A program made the position numbers and the translations under genes. From an uncultured Bacilli bacterium (lineage in GTDB: Bacteria > Bacillota_I > Bacilli_A > RFN20 > CAG-826), in NCBI GenBank assembly GCA_944327845.1, contig CALVHN010000007.1:1-58640 (forward strand): a stretch of DNA of 58,640 nt. Direction: 5' to 3'. Under the pieces are notes generated by a model. That model had not been told where the DNA came from. It did no database searches and worked only from the letters and a program-made list of their open reading frames with translations. Below, one piece after another: positions 7,762-16,493 of this stretch (positions are counted from its first letter, which is position 1; each line of letters opens with the position of its first letter).

Positions 7762-8310
7762 ATGAAAAATTTTAAGATAGTTAAAGATAATCAAAAAAGT
7801 TTGCGAGAAAAATCAATTCCTGTTGAATTTCCTTTATCTATGAGTGATAAAGAAACATTAAATGATATGCTTGAATATCTTATTAATTCACAAGATGAAA
7901 AATATTTAAAAAAACATCCTAACGTTCGATCCGGTGTTGGACTTGCAGCTCCTCAAATTGGTATTAATAAACAAATGTTAGCAATATATTTTGTAGATGA
8001 AGAAAATGTTGTACACCAGTACTTACTAATTAATCCAAAGATTGTTTCTGAATCAGTTAAACAGTGTTACTTAGAAGCTGGAGAAGGATGCTTAAGCGTT
8101 GATAAACTCCATGAAGGTTATGTCTATCGTCCTTATAAAATTACAGTAAAAGCGTTTGATTTATTAAAAAATGATTATTTTGAATATAACTTTAAAGGAT
8201 ATGAAGCAATTGTTGTTCAACATGAAATCGATCATTTAAAAGGGATACTTTTCTATGATCATATCGATAAAACAAATCCATTCAAAATTATCGATGCTAT
8301 AAGAATATAA
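7762..8310 (+). CDS. def: peptide deformylase
   Basis: Removes the N-formyl group from nascent proteins. The 182-aa metalloenzyme has all three motifs: GVGLAAPQIG, EGCLSV (metal-ligand Cys) and HEIDHLKG (two His ligands and the catalytic Glu). There is no Shine-Dalgarno; the extended -10 ends 6 bases before ATG 7762, so translation probably starts on a leaderless mRNA. An 86-base gap separates it from rnj. Confidence 0.97.
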   Translation: MKNFKIVKDNQKSLREKSIPVEFPLSMSDKETLNDMLEYLINSQDEKYLKKHPNVRSGVGLAAPQIGINKQMLAIYFVDEENVVHQYLLINPKIVSESVKQCYLEAGEGCLSVDKLHEGYVYRPYKITVKAFDLLKNDYFEYNFKGYEAIVVQHEIDHLKGILFYDHIDKTNPFKIIDAIRI

Positions 8311-8396
8311 CCTTGTTTATTTAATTTAGTTTTATTAAAATTTTCATAAATAAAGAAATAAAAGACAATTATTTTGAAAGGAGATTATTTTACTTA

Positions 8397-10088
8397 ATGG
8401 CGAACATTATTAATCCAATTAAAATTTATGCACTTGGTGGTTTAGGAGAAGTTGGTAAAAATACATATTGTATTGAATCTCCATCTAATTTAATTATTAT
8501 TGATGCTGGAATTAAATTCCCAGAAGATGATTTAGTTGGGGTAGATTATGTTATTCCTAATTATCAACATCTTAAAGAAAATCAAATGAAAATTAGAGCA
8601 CTTTTAATAACTCACGGACACGAAGATCATATTGGTGCAATTCCATTTTTAATTAAAACAATAAAAGTTCCTGTAATTTATGCTCCAAAGCTTGCTGCTG
8701 CTTTAATTAGACAAAAATTAGAAGATCACCACATTAGAGAAAATGTAAAAATAGTTGAATTTGATCAAGATACAACACTTCAAATTTCTGAATTTAAAGT
8801 AAATTTCTTTAGAGTTACTCATTCAATTCCTGATTCATTTGGAATTTGTGTTGATACAAGCGAAGGAAGAATTGTTACAACAGGTGACTTTAAAATTGAT
8901 TTAACTCCAGTTGGACCAGATATTGAATTATATAAAATTGCTAAAATTGGACAAGAAGGTGTTGATTTATTATTAGCTGATTCAACTAATGCTGAAAAAG
9001 AAGGATGGACACCTTCAGAAAGAAATGTTTTAAATTCGATTAATGATATTTTTTCAAAAGCTCCTGGAAGATTAATTGTTTCAACCTTTTCTAGTAACGT
9101 CTCTCGTATTCAACAAATTATTAATTGTATGATCAATCATAATCGTAAAGTTGTTATTGTTGGTCGTTCGATGATTAATACTGTTGAATGTGCAAGAAAA
9201 TTTGGATATATCAAAATTCCAAGTTCTTTAATTAAAAATGTTGAAGATTTAAATTCTTTAAAAGATAATGAAACACTTATTTTATGTACTGGTTCTCAAG
9301 GTGAACAAATGGCTGCATTAAGTAGAATTGCTGCAGGAACATTTAAAGGAATAAGTGTTATTCCTGGGGATACTGTAGTATTTTCATCTTCTCCAATTCC
9401 AGGAAATGGTGCAAGTATTCAAAAAGTTGTTAATCAATTAACTAAACTTGGAGCAGATGTTATAACTAATTCTATATTTAGTGATATCCACTCTTCTGGT
9501 CACCCTTCTCGTCAAGAATTAATGATGAATTTAAAGTTATTCCAACCAAAATATTTTATGCCTGCACATGGTGAATACCATATGTTAAAGTTACACGCTG
9601 AACTTGCTCAATCTATGGGTATGCCTAAGGAAAATACTTTTGTTTTAGGGAATGGTGATACTTTAATTTTAGAAAAACATAAAATTACTGATGGAGAAAG
9701 AATATTAGCTGAAGATATTTTTATCGATGGTTACGATATAAACGGAGTTTCAACTGCAGTTATTAGAGACCGTAAAATTCTTCAAGATGATGGTATGGTT
9801 TCTGTTTTACTTTCATTAAATAGTAAAGAGAATAGATTGGTTGCTCCTCCTAAGGTTATTACAGTTGGTTTTGTTAGTTATGGTCCATATGAAAATCATT
9901 TAACAAGACATGCTTCAATGCAAATAACTGAAGCTCTAGAGGAATTATTTGCAACAACTAAAGTTACTTTTAATGATATAAAAAATACTGTAAGAAGTGT
10001 TGTTTCTAGATATTTCTTTAGAAAAACTCAAAGGAATCCAATGGTTATTCCTTTAATAATGAATCATATTTCTGCTCAGGTTAAATAA
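8397..10088 (+). CDS. rnj: ribonuclease J
   Basis: Zinc-dependent 5'-3' exonuclease/endonuclease in mRNA decay and rRNA maturation. The 563-aa metallo-beta-lactamase/beta-CASP enzyme has the N-terminal GLGEVGKNTY, metal motif THGHEDHIGA near residue 75 and a C-terminal domain with HGEYHML. Length is normal for RNase J1/J2, and the paralogue is not in this window, so I do not choose J1 or J2. Shine-Dalgarno AAAGGAG (8377-8383) is 13 bases from ATG 8397, longer than usual. The stop overlaps the maf start (TAATG). Confidence 0.95.
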   Translation: MANIINPIKIYALGGLGEVGKNTYCIESPSNLIIIDAGIKFPEDDLVGVDYVIPNYQHLKENQMKIRALLITHGHEDHIGAIPFLIKTIKVPVIYAPKLAAALIRQKLEDHHIRENVKIVEFDQDTTLQISEFKVNFFRVTHSIPDSFGICVDTSEGRIVTTGDFKIDLTPVGPDIELYKIAKIGQEGVDLLLADSTNAEKEGWTPSERNVLNSINDIFSKAPGRLIVSTFSSNVSRIQQIINCMINHNRKVVIVGRSMINTVECARKFGYIKIPSSLIKNVEDLNSLKDNETLILCTGSQGEQMAALSRIAAGTFKGISVIPGDTVVFSSSPIPGNGASIQKVVNQLTKLGADVITNSIFSDIHSSGHPSRQELMMNLKLFQPKYFMPAHGEYHMLKLHAELAQSMGMPKENTFVLGNGDTLILEKHKITDGERILAEDIFIDGYDINGVSTAVIRDRKILQDDGMVSVLLSLNSKENRLVAPPKVITVGFVSYGPYENHLTRHASMQITEALEELFATTKVTFNDIKNTVRSVVSRYFFRKTQRNPMVIPLIMNHISAQVK

Positions 10089-10657
10089 TGAAAATTCTTT
10101 TATGCTCTTCTTCGCCAAGAAGAATTGAATTGCTTAAAACTATTTTTAATGAGTTTGAAATAGTAAAACCAAATTTCGATGAAAGCAAAACTCCTTTAAG
10201 TTTAGGTAGAAATTATCCATTAATTCAAGCAAAAAATAAGCTATTTTCATGCAAAAACCTTTCAAAACCTAATTATTTATTAATTTCTTGTGATACAATA
10301 GTCTTTATTAACAATGAAATAATTGGTAAACCTAAAGATAAATCAGATGCTTTTAATATTTTAACAAAATTAAATAATAAAACTCATGAAGTATTAAGTG
10401 GATATTGTTTTTTATTTAACGATCAATATCATGAAAATTTAATATCAACTAAGGTTACTTTTAATAACCTAACTGAAGCTGAAATTAATGACTACATCGA
10501 GAAATTCAATATTTTAGATAAAGCGGGAGCTTATGCTATTCAAGATAATGAAAAGAGCCATTTAATTAAAGAAATTAATGGCTCTTATAATAATGTAGTT
10601 GGTTTCCCAATTGAAGATATTAAGAAAGATTTAATTAGACTTAAGTTGATTAAATAA
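10088..10657 (+). CDS. maf: Maf family nucleoside triphosphate pyrophosphatase
   Basis: Hydrolyses non-canonical or modified pyrimidine NTPs to monophosphates. The 189-aa protein starts with LLCSSSPRRIELL, the Maf P-loop-like motif, then ISCDTIVF, GKPKD and AGAYAIQ...GSYNNVVGFP. The first base overlaps the rnj stop (TAATG), so translation is coupled. Its 3' end overlaps the converging EIIB-like gene by 27 bases without an obvious terminator. Confidence 0.93.
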   Translation: MKILLCSSSPRRIELLKTIFNEFEIVKPNFDESKTPLSLGRNYPLIQAKNKLFSCKNLSKPNYLLISCDTIVFINNEIIGKPKDKSDAFNILTKLNNKTHEVLSGYCFLFNDQYHENLISTKVTFNNLTEAEINDYIEKFNILDKAGAYAIQDNEKSHLIKEINGSYNNVVGFPIEDIKKDLIRLKLIK

Positions 10658-11017
10658 ACTCTCTACACCACTTCCAATTAAAACAACTTTATTAGACATA
10701 ATTAGAATGTTTTCAATAAAATAATTTTTAATATCTTCTTTTTTAAATAAAGATGTATCTTTTAATTCAATATTTAATCTTGAACCCTTTAACTCAACAT
10801 TAACAATGTTATCCCTTCCACCAAATAAATCAAATAATTCATTTTCATCTTGGAAAACAATATCTTTTTTATATTTTTCTTCTACACTAATCTTTGTTTC
10901 TTTTTTCTTTTTAAAGTAACGAAGAGTAAAAAAGATAGCTAAAAGAATTAAAATTACTCCAAGAGAAACTCCAAAAGTAAGATATAAAATTTCTAAATTT
11001 GTTAAAAGTATAATCAT
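10631..11017 (-). CDS. membrane-anchored PTS EIIB-like protein without the active Cys
   Basis: A 128-aa protein. One transmembrane helix (residues about 10-33), a basic stop-transfer KKKK, then a domain with FGGRDNIVNVELKGSRLNIELKD. This matches the glucose-type EIIB layout 'GGKENI...DACATRLRV', but Lys77 stands where the phosphorylated Cys should be, so phosphotransfer is not possible by the known mechanism. It starts 4 bases inside the nadK end, with Shine-Dalgarno AAGGAG. I infer a sensor or regulator role; similarity is by eye. Confidence 0.55.
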   Translation of the reverse strand: MIILLTNLEILYLTFGVSLGVILILLAIFFTLRYFKKKKETKISVEEKYKKDIVFQDENELFDLFGGRDNIVNVELKGSRLNIELKDTSLFKKEDIKNYFIENILIMSNKVVLIGSGVESLFNQLKSN

Positions 11018-11781
11018 GGTAAAAATGTTCTCCTTGTTTTTAAAATATAATTACTATTCTCGTTTTTTAAAACTCTAATTTTCTTATCAGAAAGTTTAAT
11101 TGTAATAGGTTCATTAGTTTGACTATGCTCAATATATTTGCAGTCATAAATAATTGAAAAATCATCTGAAATATTTGATATTTGAATAACTTTATCTTTA
11201 GCTAAAACAAAAGGTGTTCTTATTGATTTATAAGTTCTATTTTCAATTGGTGCTTTCTCGACAAATTCAATCATTTCAATCTCATTATCAACTAAACTTC
11301 CTCCTAAAGATTTTGCAAGTCCACTACTTCCAATTGAAGTTGATACTAAACAACCATCTCCTCTTATTGATTCTAAGAAAGTCCCATTTATCGCAACATC
11401 AAGTTTAAATGAATTTCCTCTTAAAGATTCAACTCTAATTTCATTTAATGCAAAAAATATATTATCTAAAAAATGTCCTTCTAATAATGATATTTTTTTA
11501 ATTGTAGGATTCTTTAAATCTTTAATTATTAAATCTAGTTCATTAGCCTCATATTCACATAAATAGCCTAGATTCCCTTTATTTATTGTTATGTATAAAG
11601 GATCTTCATCGACAAAATCTTGAACAGTTCTTAAAAATGTTCCATCTCCTCCAATAGAAATTACTAAATCAGGATTAGTTTCTCGATAAATAAAGCCTTC
11701 CTTTTTAAGCTTATTTACTAGCTCTTTTTCAATTTCAATTGATGGTTCATTTCCCTTAACAATGGTTTTAAAAAATTTCAT
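11014..11781 (-). CDS. nadK: NAD kinase
   Basis: Phosphorylates NAD to NADP. The 255-aa protein has SIGGDGTFLRTVQ (the GGDGT motif with the catalytic Asp), NKGNLGYLCEY and the glycine-rich stretch TSIGSSGLAKSLGGSLVD used in NAD binding. Normal length. The gene overlaps the EIIB-like gene by 4 bases and is divergent from the CYTH gene; no clear Shine-Dalgarno is present. Confidence 0.94.
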   Translation of the reverse strand: MKFFKTIVKGNEPSIEIEKELVNKLKKEGFIYRETNPDLVISIGGDGTFLRTVQDFVDEDPLYITINKGNLGYLCEYEANELDLIIKDLKNPTIKKISLLEGHFLDNIFFALNEIRVESLRGNSFKLDVAINGTFLESIRGDGCLVSTSIGSSGLAKSLGGSLVDNEIEMIEFVEKAPIENRTYKSIRTPFVLAKDKVIQISNISDDFSIIYDCKYIEHSQTNEPITIKLSDKKIRVLKNENSNYILKTRRTFLP

Positions 11782-11835
11782 AAGTTCTTTTAAATTTAAC
11801 GATATAATTGTATCATATTAGGGAGGTTTTTGAAA

Positions 11836-12429
11836 ATGGCAGCAAATATTGAAATCGAAGCTAAGGCTTTAATTACAGAAAAAGAATACTTAAAAATTAT
11901 CAAACATTTTGAAGATGAAACATCAAAAGAATTTGATCAAACTAATCATTATATTGATACAAAAGATTTTGCATTAAAACAACTTGGAATAGGTTTAAGA
12001 ATTAGAAATGTCGCTTCTAATTACACCTTAACTTTAAAAGCACCAATGGCTGAAGGTTTACTTGAAAAAGATCAAAATATTTCAAGAGAGAGTTTCCAAA
12101 AATTAAGAAAAGGTATTGCTTTTCCAGATGGAATTATAAAAGAGTTCGTAAAAATGATTGGTATTGATTCATCTAAACTTCAAATTTTAGCTAAACTTAC
12201 AACTCATAGAATTGAAATTGAAGATGAAGATTCAATGAAAAAATTAGCAATTGATAAAAATGTATACAATGAAATTACTGATTATGAAGTCGAACTTGAA
12301 GCAAATACTTTAGATCAAGCAAAAATTCAACTTCAAAAGTTGTTTAATGATCTTGGAATTTCTTATAAAGATAATCCAAAATCTAAACAATCTAGGGCAA
12401 TGGAAAGTATTCAAAACTCCATTAATTAA
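11836..12429 (+). CDS. CYTH domain protein (YjbK-type)
   Basis: A 197-aa CYTH/triphosphate-tunnel family protein. The N-terminal EIEAKALI fits the ExExK motif, and GIGLRIR plus YTLTLKAP give the Arg/Lys strands that line a tunnel for phosphorylated substrates and metal. Real substrate unknown (thiamine-triphosphatase or polyphosphate-type activities occur in the family). The frame extends to TTG 11830, but GGGAGG near 11820-11825 suits ATG 11836. A forward TATAAT lies at 11803-11808. Ends in a strong terminator. Confidence 0.88.
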   Translation: MAANIEIEAKALITEKEYLKIIKHFEDETSKEFDQTNHYIDTKDFALKQLGIGLRIRNVASNYTLTLKAPMAEGLLEKDQNISRESFQKLRKGIAFPDGIIKEFVKMIGIDSSKLQILAKLTTHRIEIEDEDSMKKLAIDKNVYNEITDYEVELEANTLDQAKIQLQKLFNDLGISYKDNPKSKQSRAMESIQNSIN

Positions 12430-12430
12430 T

Positions 12431-12460
12431 AAAAAACCTTGCTAATCGCAAGGATTTTTT
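12431..12460. terminator. bidirectional intrinsic terminator
   Basis: CCTTGC-taatc-GCAAGG flanked by A6 and T6 runs, between the converging CYTH gene and spx. Works in both directions. Confidence 0.9.
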
Positions 12461-12462
12461 AT

Positions 12463-12894
12463 TTATTCATTATTTTCGCAGTCTTTACAGCTATCAAGGC
12501 ACTCCATTTTACTATTCTTACAAAATAGCTCTGCTAACCTTCTAGCCATAGGAATAAATGTTCTAATTTCTTCTTCGTTATACCCTATTCTTAATCGATC
12601 TTCGCTTATTATAATAGGACGCTTTAAACAAGATGGGTTTGCTTTAATAAATTCAAATAATTCATTTAAAGACATTGAATCAATATCAATTTTATTTTCT
12701 TTAATAACATTACTTCTTTTAGAAATAATATCTTCTGTTCCATTTTCTGTTAATTCTAAAATCTTTTTTAATTCTTCTTTATCTAAAACCGAAGTAAAAA
12801 TATTTTTTTCTTTATAAGGTATTTTTTGTTCTTCAAACCATTTTTTAACTTTTCTACAGCTTGCACAGCTTGGTGAAGTATAAATTGTAATCAT
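12463..12894 (-). CDS. spx: Spx/ArsC family regulator with Cys-rich tail
   Basis: Spx binds the RNA polymerase alpha C-terminal domain and redirects transcription during thiol stress. The 143-aa protein has the redox switch CASC (Cys10, Cys13) in TSPSCASCRK and the Spx-type RPIIIS...LRIGYNEEEIRTFIP. It is about 12 residues longer than usual Spx: the added tail has Cys125, Cys132, Cys136 and Cys139, a possible metal site. Usual C-terminal features needed for ClpXP control may be changed. An ArsC-like reductase role is the alternative. It follows the HepT-like gene by 6 bases. Confidence 0.82.
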   Translation of the reverse strand: MITIYTSPSCASCRKVKKWFEEQKIPYKEKNIFTSVLDKEELKKILELTENGTEDIISKRSNVIKENKIDIDSMSLNELFEFIKANPSCLKRPIIISEDRLRIGYNEEEIRTFIPMARRLAELFCKNSKMECLDSCKDCENNE

Positions 12895-12900
12895 AGCTTT

Positions 12901-13227
12901 CTATTCTACCATTAATCCTTTCAATGCCAAAGGGAAATATTTTATAAGATAATCATTATACATTGATAAATTGATATTATCTTCATGATAAATATTTTCT
13001 TTAATTTTTGATAATAAAATAAAATCAACATCTTTATATTTAGTAATTATCTCGTTAAATTTTAGTATTTTATTAGAAATTTCTGAAATTACTTCAATAC
13101 AATAACTAACTGCATCAAAATGTAATTCATCATTGATAAAATCTTCAAATGAAAACCCATTAAAGTAATTTAAAGCTTTATATATCCATCTTTTAAGTCC
13201 AAATATTAATTCCTCTTGTTCAGTCAT
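12901..13227 (-). CDS. HepT/DUF86-like protein, degenerate active site
   Basis: A 108-aa all-helical protein whose pattern AVSYCIEVISEISNKI...KYKDVDFILLSKIKENIYHED follows the HepT toxin family (DUF86). HepT RNases use Rx4HxY; here it reads Lys76-x4-His81-x-Asp83, so catalysis is unlikely. No MntA-like nucleotidyltransferase antitoxin is adjacent. The start codon overlaps the HAD stop by one base, with GAGGTG upstream. Its steady position between a HAD phosphatase and spx suggests a housekeeping derivative rather than a toxin-antitoxin pair. Assignment by pattern only. Confidence 0.5.
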   Translation of the reverse strand: MTEQEELIFGLKRWIYKALNYFNGFSFEDFINDELHFDAVSYCIEVISEISNKILKFNEIITKYKDVDFILLSKIKENIYHEDNINLSMYNDYLIKYFPLALKGLMVE

Positions 13228-13859
13228 TAAAGCACCTCATATAGCTTAATAAATTCATCTAATATATAATCAGGTCTCCCTTGAATTATTTTATCATAAT
13301 TACCATATCCATAAGTAAAAATAATCGATTTTATTTTTGCGTTTTTTGCTAATTCTAAATCTACTTCACTATCGCCAAGAAAATAACCTAGCTCTTTTTT
13401 TAGATTTAATTTTTCTAATATTTTATTTATTAAGGTAGGATTTGGTTTTAAAGGATAATTATAATCAGCACCTTGAACATATAGAAAATGAATATCATTA
13501 AATATTTTATTAACTAAAGGTTTTAATAATTCATCAGGTTTATTTGAATAAATAAGTAAAGCATAATCTTTTTCAAGATTTTTTAAAGTTGGATAAACGT
13601 CTTTAAAAGGCTTAGATTCAAATTGTCTTTGATAATAAAAATCAAGAAATTTTTGATATTTTTCCTCACTAAAATTATCTTTTTTTATTAATTTAGCAAA
13701 TAAATTTCTTGCGCCTTTTCCAATAAAAGACTTAACATCATCTATTGAATATTGATAGTTTAAATTATCCCATTTTAAATAATCTAAACATGACTTATAA
13801 ATCATTGGTAGTGTATCAATTAAAGTACCATCTAAATCAAAAATCAAAAATTTATTCAT
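13227..13859 (-). CDS. HAD family hydrolase (phosphoglycolate phosphatase-like)
   Basis: A 210-aa HAD-superfamily phosphatase. Motif I FDLDGTLIDT (nucleophile Asp8, acid Asp10), a helical cap domain, motif II IYSNK, motif III Lys in PLKPNP and motif IV GDSEVDLELAKNA are all present, so it should be active. It resembles Gph/PpaX-type enzymes; the substrate cannot be named from sequence alone. First gene of a three-gene unit with the HepT-like gene and spx, just after the ribosomal-operon terminator. Confidence 0.85.
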   Translation of the reverse strand: MNKFLIFDLDGTLIDTLPMIYKSCLDYLKWDNLNYQYSIDDVKSFIGKGARNLFAKLIKKDNFSEEKYQKFLDFYYQRQFESKPFKDVYPTLKNLEKDYALLIYSNKPDELLKPLVNKIFNDIHFLYVQGADYNYPLKPNPTLINKILEKLNLKKELGYFLGDSEVDLELAKNAKIKSIIFTYGYGNYDKIIQGRPDYILDEFIKLYEVL

Positions 13860-13865
13860 CTTTAT

Positions 13866-13903
13866 TCCTTTAAAATAAATAAAAGCACCTCGAAAGGTGC
13901 TTT
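13866..13903 (-). terminator. terminator of the S10-spc-alpha operon
   Basis: AAAGCACCT (13882-13890) and AGGTGCTTT (13895-13903) form a 9-bp stem with a CGAA/TTCG tetraloop. On the reverse strand a T-rich tail follows to 13866. It ends the long ribosomal unit after rplQ. Confidence 0.9.
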
Positions 13904-13924
13904 AAAATAGAATTTTCTTAAAAA

Positions 13925-14320
13925 TTAATCAACTAAAGTAAGAAGTCTAACAGGAGCATTATCACCTTTTCTATTTTCAAGTTTTAATACTCTTAAATAA
14001 CCACCATTTCTATTAGCAAAGCGCTTACTTAAATCATTAAATAATTTAGTTAATGCATCAACATCACTATTTAAATTATAATTTCTTAAAATTGCAGCAG
14101 CTTGTCTTCTAGAATGAAGATCGCCTTTTTTTGATAAAGTTACGAGATGATCGAAAGTTTTAATAACATCCTTTACCATTGATCTTGTAACTGTAACTTT
14201 TTCAAAAATAACTAATTCTGTACAAACATTTCTAACTTGAGCTTTCCTTTTTGAGGAAGTATAAGGAGTTTTAAATCTTACACCACCTTTACCATGAACA
14301 TTCTTTCTTCCAATTTGCAT
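13925..14320 (-). CDS. rplQ: 50S ribosomal protein bL17
   Basis: A 131-aa large-subunit protein near the tunnel exit. Recognised from KTPYTSSKRKAQVRNVCTELV, SKKGDLHSRRQAAAIL and the C-terminal RNGGYLRVLKL followed by GDNAPV. Last gene of the cluster, 2 bases after rpoA and followed by a strong terminator. It has a slightly longer N-terminus than Bacillus L17 but is otherwise normal. Confidence 0.97.
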   Translation of the reverse strand: MQIGRKNVHGKGGVRFKTPYTSSKRKAQVRNVCTELVIFEKVTVTRSMVKDVIKTFDHLVTLSKKGDLHSRRQAAAILRNYNLNSDVDALTKLFNDLSKRFANRNGGYLRVLKLENRKGDNAPVRLLTLVD

Positions 14321-14322
14321 AA

Positions 14323-15327
14323 TTATTCATCTCCTAAATCTTCAGATCTATCTTCTCTAAATTTAAGACCTCTAGCTTCAAGTTTATCTTTAACTTCTTT
14401 TAATGATTTCTTACCAAGATTTCTAACTTTCATCATTTCAGACTCAGTTTTTTGAGTTAAATCATAAACAGTAGCGATACCTGCTCTTTTTAAGCAGTTG
14501 TAGCTTCTAACTGAGAAATCAAGATCTTCAATAGATATATTTTCAAGTTGAGGTTCAACGACTTGTTCATTTTCTTCTTTGATTAATGATAAGTTATCAA
14601 ATTTACCATTATCTAATTCAATAAAATGTTTAAAACCTTCAACAAGCATTTTTCCAGCAAGAGATATTGCATCTTTTGCTAACATGCCACCATTTGTCCA
14701 AACTTCAAGAGTTAATCTATCGAAATTAGGATCGTGTTCAACACGAGTTTCTTCAACTTTATAATTAACTCTAACAACTGGTGAGAAATTAGAATCGGTA
14801 GAAATAGAGCCAACTACTTTCTTAAATACTTTATTGTCTTCGCTAGTTTTAAATCCACGGCCATTTCTCATATGAATAGTCATATGTAATTGGCCACCTT
14901 CAGCAACATGAGCAATAGCTAAATCAGTATTAACTACTTCAACACCTGTTGGAAGGTCAAGATCACCAGCATACAATGTTCTTGGTCCTTTAACATCGAC
15001 ATGACATTCATAATTTGCATCTTCAACAGTGTCAGATTTTAAAACCAAATCCTTTAAATTTAAGATAATTTGAGTTAAATCTTCTTCAACACCTTCAAGA
15101 GCGGAGAATTCATGAACAGCACCTTCTACTTCGATATTATAGACAGCTGTTCCAGGAATTGCTTGGAGAAGAGTTCTTCTCATTGCATTTCCTAATGTGT
15201 GACCAAATGTTGCTTCAAGAGGTTCGCAAACTACTTTGCAGTATTTTCCTTCATCTTGAGTTAATTTTAATTCAAATTTTGCTTTTTCTAATGGATAAGC
15301 AATTGTGATTTCATTATTTTCTACCAT
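14323..15327 (-). CDS. rpoA: RNA polymerase alpha subunit
   Basis: Scaffold for RNA polymerase assembly. The 334-aa protein has the N-terminal dimerisation domain (FGHTLGNAMRRTLL near residue 40) and the C-terminal helix-hairpin-helix domain (NCLKRAGIATVYDLT, RNLGKKSLKEVKDKL) that contacts UP elements and Spx. A ribosome site AGGAGG-like lies before ATG 15327. Standard position between rpsK and rplQ. Confidence 0.98.
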   Translation of the reverse strand: MVENNEITIAYPLEKAKFELKLTQDEGKYCKVVCEPLEATFGHTLGNAMRRTLLQAIPGTAVYNIEVEGAVHEFSALEGVEEDLTQIILNLKDLVLKSDTVEDANYECHVDVKGPRTLYAGDLDLPTGVEVVNTDLAIAHVAEGGQLHMTIHMRNGRGFKTSEDNKVFKKVVGSISTDSNFSPVVRVNYKVEETRVEHDPNFDRLTLEVWTNGGMLAKDAISLAGKMLVEGFKHFIELDNGKFDNLSLIKEENEQVVEPQLENISIEDLDFSVRSYNCLKRAGIATVYDLTQKTESEMMKVRNLGKKSLKEVKDKLEARGLKFREDRSEDLGDE

Positions 15328-15343
15328 TTATCCTACCTCCTTA

Positions 15344-15733
15344 TTATCCACGTGGACGTTTTGGTGGACGGCATCCATTATGTGGAATAGGTGTTGTATC
15401 AATAATTGATGTGACTTTTAAACCACCAAGTTCTAAAGCTCTAATAGCTGATTCTCTACCAGCACCAGGTCCTTTAACATCAACATCAACGGTTTTAATA
15501 CCTTGATCAACTGCAGCTTTAGCAGCAGCTTCTGCTGCACCTTGAGCAGCAAATGGAGTAGATTTTTTTGCACCCTTAAATCCTAAAGCACCACTACTTG
15601 ACCAAGCGATAACATTTCCTTTTTCATCAGTAATAGTAACAATAGTGTTATTAAATGATGCATGGATATGTGCTACACCCTTAGTATATGATCTTTTAAC
15701 TTTCTTTTTACGGGTAGTTTGTTTCTTTGCCAT
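15344..15733 (-). CDS. rpsK: 30S ribosomal protein uS11
   Basis: A 129-aa platform protein of the small subunit. Typical ends: [52 protein letters not shown] and the invariant tail [14 protein letters not shown]. Good Shine-Dalgarno, follows rpsM by 19 bases. Confidence 0.98.
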   Translation of the reverse strand: MAKKQTTRKKKVKRSYTKGVAHIHASFNNTIVTITDEKGNVIAWSSSGALGFKGAKKSTPFAAQGAAEAAAKAAVDQGIKTVDVDVKGPGAGRESAIRALELGGLKVTSIIDTTPIPHNGCRPPKRPRG

Positions 15734-15752
15734 ATTAATTTCTACCTCCTAA

Positions 15753-16127
15753 CTATTTAACTGCCTCTTTCTTATTCGCAATAGTCTTACGTGGACCTTT
15801 ACGAGTACGAGCGTTAGTTTTAGTTCTTTGGCCTCTTACAGGTAATCCTCTTCTATGACGAATACCACGATAGCAGCCAATTTCTTGAAGACGTTTAATA
15901 TTGAGCATAACTTCTCTTCTTAAATCACCTTCAACTCTGTGATGAGAAATTTCAGTTCTGATACGAGTTAATTCATCTTCAGTTAAATCTTTAACTCTTT
16001 TTCCTTCATCAATTTTAAGATTAGCTAAAATTTTTCTAGAAGTTGATAATCCAATACCATAGATATAAGTTAAAGCAACAACTACAACTTTATCATTTGG
16101 GATATCAACACCAACAATACGTGCCAT
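15753..16127 (-). CDS. rpsM: 30S ribosomal protein uS13
   Basis: A 124-aa head protein that contacts the P-site tRNA and uL5. Begins [13 protein letters not shown], has [11 protein letters not shown], and the basic tail [20 protein letters not shown]. Preceded by rpmJ and a clear ribosome site. Confidence 0.98.
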   Translation of the reverse strand: MARIVGVDIPNDKVVVVALTYIYGIGLSTSRKILANLKIDEGKRVKDLTEDELTRIRTEISHHRVEGDLRREVMLNIKRLQEIGCYRGIRHRRGLPVRGQRTKTNARTRKGPRKTIANKKEAVK

Positions 16128-16144
16128 TTAAATTCCTCCAAAAA

Positions 16145-16258
16145 TTAACCTTGTCTTTGTTTGTGCTTTGGATTAGAGCAGATAACCATGACTTTTCCAT
16201 GTCTTTTAATAACTCTGCACTTTTCACACATAGGTTTAACGGAAGGTCTTACTTTCAT
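16145..16258 (-). CDS. rpmJ: 50S ribosomal protein bL36
   Basis: A 37-aa zinc-ribbon protein with Shine-Dalgarno GGAGG. It starts [14 protein letters not shown] and has the C-C-C-H set (Cys11, Cys14, Cys27, His32), the zinc-containing form. It lies between infA and rpsM, its usual place. Confidence 0.97.
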   Translation of the reverse strand: MKVRPSVKPMCEKCRVIKRHGKVMVICSNPKHKQRQG

Positions 16259-16273
16259 AATATTTCCTCCTAA

Positions 16274-16492
16274 CTATTTATGACGATAGACGATTCTGCC
16301 ATTGTTTAAATCATAAGGAGATAGTTCGACATCAACTTTATCACCAGGTAATATGCGTATGTAATGCATACGGATTTTACCTGAAACAGTGGCATGGATG
16401 ATGACATCATTTTCAAGTTTTACTTTAAAATTACAATTAGGTAAAGCTTCTACAACTACCGCCTCAACGGTTATTACATCTTGTTTTGACAT
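16274..16492 (-). CDS. infA: translation initiation factor IF-1
   Basis: A 72-aa OB-fold protein that binds the A site during initiation. Recognised from [39 protein letters not shown] and the tail [13 protein letters not shown]. Starts right after map (1-base gap), so coupled. Confidence 0.98.
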   Translation of the reverse strand: MSKQDVITVEAVVVEALPNCNFKVKLENDVIIHATVSGKIRMHYIRILPGDKVDVELSPYDLNNGRIVYRHK

Positions 16493-16493
16493 T

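Noticed and set aside
12901-13227. Active HepT/MntA toxin-antitoxin pair
   Set aside because: No nucleotidyltransferase partner adjacent and the Rx4HxY residues are replaced.
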